NCBI GenBank assembly: GCA_017542695.1
Contig: JAFXWT010000187.1
Location: 1 to 9,797, forward strand
From: Clostridia bacterium
Lineage (GTDB): Bacteria; Bacillota_A; Clostridia; Oscillospirales; CAG-272
Length of the DNA stretch: 9,797 bases
Direction: 5' to 3'
Part shown: positions 6,742-9,797 of the stretch, one piece after another
Layout: every line of letters begins with the position of its first letter
Numbering within the stretch: position 1 is the stretch's first letter
Made by a program: the position numbers and the translations under genes
The notes under the pieces: model-generated
What the model was told of the DNA's origin: nothing
Seen by the model: only the letters and a program-made list of their open reading frames with translations
Databases searched by the model: none

Positions 6742-6770
6742 AAAAAACGGAGCCGTTGGCTCCGTTTTTT
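6742..6770. terminator. Bidirectional intrinsic terminator between the esterase and plsC
   Basis: A perfect 13-bp stem (AAAAAACGGAGCC with its complement GGCTCCGTTTTTT) encloses a 3-nt GTT loop at 6755-6757. A and T runs form the base of the stem, so the hairpin ends in a U-tract on both strands. It lies 55 bp after the esterase stop and 14 bp beyond the plsC stop, and serves both convergent units. Confidence 0.93.
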
Positions 6771-6784
6771 TATTGACACAATGG

Positions 6785-7501
6785 TTACTTTGCCATGCTG
6801 TTGAGTTCGTCTATCTTATTCTGTATCCTGCTTTTGACGAGCTCGCATAGCGCGGTTTTTGTCATACTTTTGTATTCGTCGTAATAAATCGGATCAAGAA
6901 AATGCACCTGACAGCTCACTTTTTTAAGCGAGTTTATGCCGTAAACCTTGTAAGTGTCGTAAAGGCAAACGGGAACGATCGGACATTCCGCACCCATTAC
7001 GGCGCTGACGGCGCCTGTTTTGAATTCCTGCAAAGTATTCTTGTTGTCGCCGTAGATACCCTCCGGGAAAACGGCGACGTTCTGCCCGCTTTTAATCGCC
7101 ATGCTGAGATTTTCCAGCGCATCGCGCGTGTGCGAAAGTGAGGATTTGTCGATGCGGACGCAGCCGAGCGCGTCTATCACCGTTGTCTGCACCGGAAAAT
7201 CAGCGCGAGAGGCGTCGGCAAGAAATGACACCTGTCTCTCACTGCCTTGGATGACTGCAAGCCCGTCAAATCTTCCCTGATGGTTGACAAGCAGCGCGTA
7301 TCCGTCATCATCCGGCAGTTTTTCCGCGCCCGAAGAAACGACTGTTACGCGGCTCCTCTTGCATACGGTGCCGATGATCTTTCTTATCGTTCCATATCTT
7401 TCCCGAACGGGCAACCGTGCTTTCAGCGTTTTCTTGGCTCTGAAATACGAGCGGATGCAGAACGGGATATTGAATATGATACTGATGATAAATCGTAACA
7501 T
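6785..7501 (-). CDS. plsC: 1-acyl-sn-glycerol-3-phosphate acyltransferase family (PlsC-like)
   Basis: This 238-residue acyltransferase is expected to transfer an acyl chain to lysophosphatidic acid in phospholipid synthesis. The catalytic N-H-x4-D motif is N-H-Q-G-R-F-D (73-79), with His74 and Asp79. Motif II resembles G-C-V-R-I-D-K (113-119), motif III is F-P-E-G-I-Y-G (145-151) with Glu147, and motif IV is I-V-P-V (175-178). Residues 4-20 are hydrophobic and would anchor the protein in the cytoplasmic membrane. Length fits the family. It is the last gene of a minus-strand operon: the TAA of the DUF368 gene directly abuts its ATG (TAAATG), and a GGGCGG site lies five bases upstream inside the DUF368 3' end. 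Several PlsC-family proteins act on other acceptors, so glycerophospholipid synthesis is probable rather than certain. The bidirectional hairpin at 6742-6770 terminates it. Confidence 0.92.
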   Translation of the reverse strand: MLRFIISIIFNIPFCIRSYFRAKKTLKARLPVRERYGTIRKIIGTVCKRSRVTVVSSGAEKLPDDDGYALLVNHQGRFDGLAVIQGSERQVSFLADASRADFPVQTTVIDALGCVRIDKSSLSHTRDALENLSMAIKSGQNVAVFPEGIYGDNKNTLQEFKTGAVSAVMGAECPIVPVCLYDTYKVYGINSLKKVSCQVHFLDPIYYDEYKSMTKTALCELVKSRIQNKIDELNSMAK

Positions 7502-8380
7502 TTATTCCGCCCTTTTTCTTTTCTTATCAAACAAATACAAAATATATATCATTATCAGTATCGACGCGACAAAAAGGATCGAGCCGAAAATGATATCGAA
7601 CGTCGAATATCTGAAATCGGGGTTGTCGAATATCCCTTTTTTCACGACGACGAACGGAGCGACAAGGACAAAGCCGAACGACGCATACGTCGTCTGATCC
7701 TGAAATCTCGTTATCAGTTTTTTTATCAGTTTTGCGAAAATGAACGAACCGATCCCGTAGCCGATGAGGTATATTCCGAGGATGAGAAGCGTATGTCCTA
7801 TGACGGAGAAATCGAAAACATTCGATATCAGCGACGTAATCGCGTTGTAATATCCGAGGGCGATGAGAAGCACGGCGAAATCGACCCCCGGCACAACGAG
7901 CGTCGTCGACGTTATCACACCGACAAAGAACAGGATTATGTAGTCGTAGTATTTCATGTCGTCGAAGGTGACCTCTTCCCCGCCCGTCACGAAGAATGAA
8001 AACGCGAGGAGCGCAAGAACAGTCACGACGAGAACTATCCAGTCCGACGCTTTTCTGACGCCGGGCTTAAGACTTTTCGCCATGTGCGGCATTCCGCCGA
8101 TGATTAGTCCGATGACGAGCATTATCATAACGAGCGGTGCAAATTCATAAATTGATTTCACGGCAACAGCGCCGATAAATCCGCCAAGGAAGTACCCTGA
8201 TACGATGAACAGCAAAAACATGGCGCTTTGCCTGAACTTTGAGAACAAGTTCGATATCGCGCCGATTATGTGCTGATAAACGCCAATTTCGAGCGCCACA
8301 GTCGACGCGCTGAGTCCCGGGACGGCGAGGCCGACGAATCCGAGAATTATACCTTTGATGAATGTTACAAGTCTTTTCAC
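7502..8380 (-). CDS. DUF368 membrane protein, PopT-like undecaprenyl-phosphate transporter
   Basis: This 292-residue polytopic membrane protein has about seven to eight hydrophobic segments. It shows the internal duplication of DUF368. The first half has a glycine/proline re-entrant-like segment, A-V-P-G-L-S-A-S-T (19-27), then E-I-G-V-Y. The second half has V-V-P-G-V-D (162-167), then I-A-L-G-Y-Y. DUF368 members (PopT) have been shown in other bacteria to return undecaprenyl phosphate across the membrane for reuse in wall synthesis; assigning that here is by family. The usual P-G-x-S-G-G-T motif is altered to S-A-S-T, and the second repeat lacks S-G-S, so this is a divergent member. Start is GTG at 8378-8380, overlapping the upstream TAG by one base (TAGTG). 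I see no Shine-Dalgarno sequence in the 20 bases before it and no in-frame alternative nearby, so translation probably depends on coupling to the GH3 gene. Confidence 0.85.
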   Translation of the reverse strand: MKRLVTFIKGIILGFVGLAVPGLSASTVALEIGVYQHIIGAISNLFSKFRQSAMFLLFIVSGYFLGGFIGAVAVKSIYEFAPLVMIMLVIGLIIGGMPHMAKSLKPGVRKASDWIVLVVTVLALLAFSFFVTGGEEVTFDDMKYYDYIILFFVGVITSTTLVVPGVDFAVLLIALGYYNAITSLISNVFDFSVIGHTLLILGIYLIGYGIGSFIFAKLIKKLITRFQDQTTYASFGFVLVAPFVVVKKGIFDNPDFRYSTFDIIFGSILFVASILIMIYILYLFDKKRKRAE

Positions 8381-9797
8381 TATTTTATGTCGTTTTGCGA
8401 AAGTTTATCGAACAATGCTTCGGCAAAGTCGCCGAAATCATAGCATACGAATGTGTTTGTGCCTTGCGGCAGGTCGTCTGCGGCAAACGGGTTGCCCCAG
8501 ACGGCGACGGCGGCCGTTTTCCGTTTCATTCCCTCCATAAGAGAAAGCATCGGCTTATAGAAATGCGATATACCGGCGTACGCCTTGATCGGCGCGTGAA
8601 CGATGAATACAACCTGATCGGAGTGAAGTCCCGCGAGGAGTACGTCCGCAATCGTGTCCGCCGACGGGCATACGTCGATGGGAAAGATCTCGGAGTTTTT
8701 GAAGTCGCGCTTGATGAGCTCTTCGATTTCCTTAAATCCCGAACCGGAGAATGTGACCTCGCCGACGATGTTTTCGTTCTTTTCGTCGCCTACAACGAAA
8801 AGCGTTTTCTTGTTTTTGTCAATGGGCTTGCCCGCCTTGACGCTGTTATGCGACAACGTTTTGAAAAACGCGGCGTCGGCTTTGTAATCCGGCTTTTCGG
8901 GGACGATCTCGGCAAGGCGCTTTTTCGCCGCGAGAATGCGTCCGACTTTAACGTCGATTTCCTTTTCGGTCAGCACGCCGTCGCGGTACGCCTTATATAG
9001 CCACTCGTACGCCTCGCGGTCGTCGGTGTTGTAGTCGGCGAGGACCATGTCGTGTCCCGCCTTGAGCGCACCGACGTAGAGTTCTTCCTCGCTGTAGAAG
9101 AATTGGATGCTCTTCATCGCGAGCGAGTCGGTGATGATGAGTCCGTTAAATCCGTTTGTACGGAGAAGGTCGATGATTTTTTTCGACATCGGGGACGGTA
9201 TCTCGTCAATGCACGGCAGATAGACGTGCCCCGTCATTACACCCGAGATAACGGGGTCCTGATTTGCGGCGTAGAGATATGGGAGCATATCCTCGCGCAT
9301 GAACGTTTCCTTCGATACGCCGATCGAGGGGAGCGAGATGTGCGCGTCGTCCTCCGCTCTGCCGAATCCCGGAAAATGCTTACAGAATGTGAGCAGTCCG
9401 TTCTCCTGAAATCCGCGTACAACGGCGCGGCCGAGTTTTGCGACCTCTTCGGGATTTTCGCTGAGAGTACGATATCCGGTGGCGATGCCGGCATGAGTGA
9501 AAGCGATGTCAAACACAGGGCCAAACACAGCGTCGACGCCGACGGCGCGCGCCTCTGCGGCCTGCGCCTTTGCCCATTTGTAGACCGCTTCCTCGCCGCT
9601 TTGCGCAGCGCCCATCGCGGTCGGCCAGCGGTTGCAGCCCGTGAGTTCTCCGCATTCGAGGTCGGCGCAAGTTATCAGCGGGATCTCGTGCATATATTTG
9701 AATTCGTTGATCTGCTTGACGTTGAAATCCGCGGGGGCGTAAATGCCGCCTATGAGACCGTCTCTGACCGTTCTTTCGATATCCTTTGCGCGAGGTC
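8380..9797 (-). CDS. Glycoside hydrolase family 3, NagZ-like beta-N-acetylglucosaminidase (5' end outside window)
   Basis: The frame stays open to the window edge, so the start lies beyond 9797. About 34 further residues, including G-L-I-G-G-I-Y, precede the Met at 9691-9693, and that Met is internal because the G-G-I/V strand is part of the GH3 fold. Numbered from that Met, K-H-F-P-G-F-G (105-111) and D-D-A-H (115-118) form the NagZ-type loop carrying the Asp116-His118 pair. Asp189 in I-I-T-D-S-L is the expected nucleophile. A C-terminal alpha/beta domain starts near 285, giving a two-domain layout like Bacillus NagZ. Such enzymes remove N-acetylglucosamine from muropeptides during wall recycling. 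Odd points are Phe in K-H-F-P-G-F-G where NagZ has His, and C-A-D-L-E-C-G where D-Q-E-G-G is common. A different beta-glycoside specificity is therefore possible. It heads the visible part of the operon with DUF368 and plsC; whether it is exported cannot be judged. Confidence 0.88.
   Translation of the reverse strand, partial: PRAKDIERTVRDGLIGGIYAPADFNVKQINEFKYMHEIPLITCADLECGELTGCNRWPTAMGAAQSGEEAVYKWAKAQAAEARAVGVDAVFGPVFDIAFTHAGIATGYRTLSENPEEVAKLGRAVVRGFQENGLLTFCKHFPGFGRAEDDAHISLPSIGVSKETFMREDMLPYLYAANQDPVISGVMTGHVYLPCIDEIPSPMSKKIIDLLRTNGFNGLIITDSLAMKSIQFFYSEEELYVGALKAGHDMVLADYNTDDREAYEWLYKAYRDGVLTEKEIDVKVGRILAAKKRLAEIVPEKPDYKADAAFFKTLSHNSVKAGKPIDKNKKTLFVVGDEKNENIVGEVTFSGSGFKEIEELIKRDFKNSEIFPIDVCPSADTIADVLLAGLHSDQVVFIVHAPIKAYAGISHFYKPMLSLMEGMKRKTAAVAVWGNPFAADDLPQGTNTFVCYDFGDFAEALFDKLSQNDIK

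Noticed and set aside
8362..9000. A 212-codon open frame on the plus strand opposite the GH3 gene
   Set aside because: The minus-strand frame carries clear GH3 features, while this one has no recognisable domain and high Arg/Val content typical of an antisense shadow.
1..9797. CRISPR arrays, insertion sequences, att sites, tRNA genes or riboswitches
   Set aside because: I saw no spaced direct repeats, transposase motifs, terminal inverted repeats, tRNA-like cloverleafs or long structured leaders; all leaders are shorter than about 60 nt.

Overview
The window looks like chromosomal DNA from an uncultured Clostridia-type member of the Bacillota. The evidence is the mix of genes (a YitT/DUF2179 protein, a TcdA/YrvM-type tRNA dehydratase with a C-P-L-A-R segment, a DUF368 protein, a two-domain NagZ-like GH3), purine-rich Shine-Dalgarno sequences, GTG starts, and AT-rich intergenic gaps between fairly GC-rich, CpG-rich genes. 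Taxonomy is inference; there is no rRNA or other marker gene. The DNA is densely coding, with 11 genes or gene fragments. No stretch of 300 bases lacks a gene. I see no tRNA, rRNA, transposase, phage gene, CRISPR array or long repeat.

Region 1 (1-1534, + strand): the last 28 codons of an unidentified gene, then yitT (membrane protein, 148-1029) and a bcp/PrxQ-type peroxiredoxin (1043-1495), 13 bp apart. A hairpin at 1501-1533 closes this unit and works in both directions.

Region 2 (1532-3333, - strand): a three-gene operon in the order small PQ-loop/SemiSWEET-like membrane protein, HAD hydrolase, tcdA. The genes are joined by a TAATG overlap and a 2-nt gap. A near-consensus promoter with an extended -10 lies in the 127-bp gap at 3273-3399. 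A second near-consensus promoter in the same gap faces the other way.

Region 3 (3342-6770, + strand): a two-gene carbohydrate unit, a cytoplasmic GH78 alpha-L-rhamnosidase-type enzyme followed by an SGNH/GDSL esterase with a GxDxY-type N-terminal domain. Neither has a visible signal peptide. This suggests that imported rhamnose-containing, possibly acylated, oligosaccharides or glycosides are processed inside the cell. A perfect 13-bp hairpin at 6742-6770 ends the unit and also serves the operon coming from the other side.

Region 4 (6785-9797, - strand): a tightly coupled operon in the order NagZ-like GH3 (5' end beyond the window), DUF368/PopT-like undecaprenyl-phosphate transporter, PlsC-like acyltransferase. 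The junctions are a 1-nt overlap (TAGTG) and a direct abutment (TAAATG). The likely shared theme is the cell envelope: muropeptide recycling, lipid-carrier recycling and phospholipid synthesis.

I found no convincing new defence, mobile or RNA system. The best leads are the NagZ-PopT-PlsC operon with its divergent DUF368 motifs, the SemiSWEET-like/HAD pair, and the symmetric element in the divergent promoter gap.
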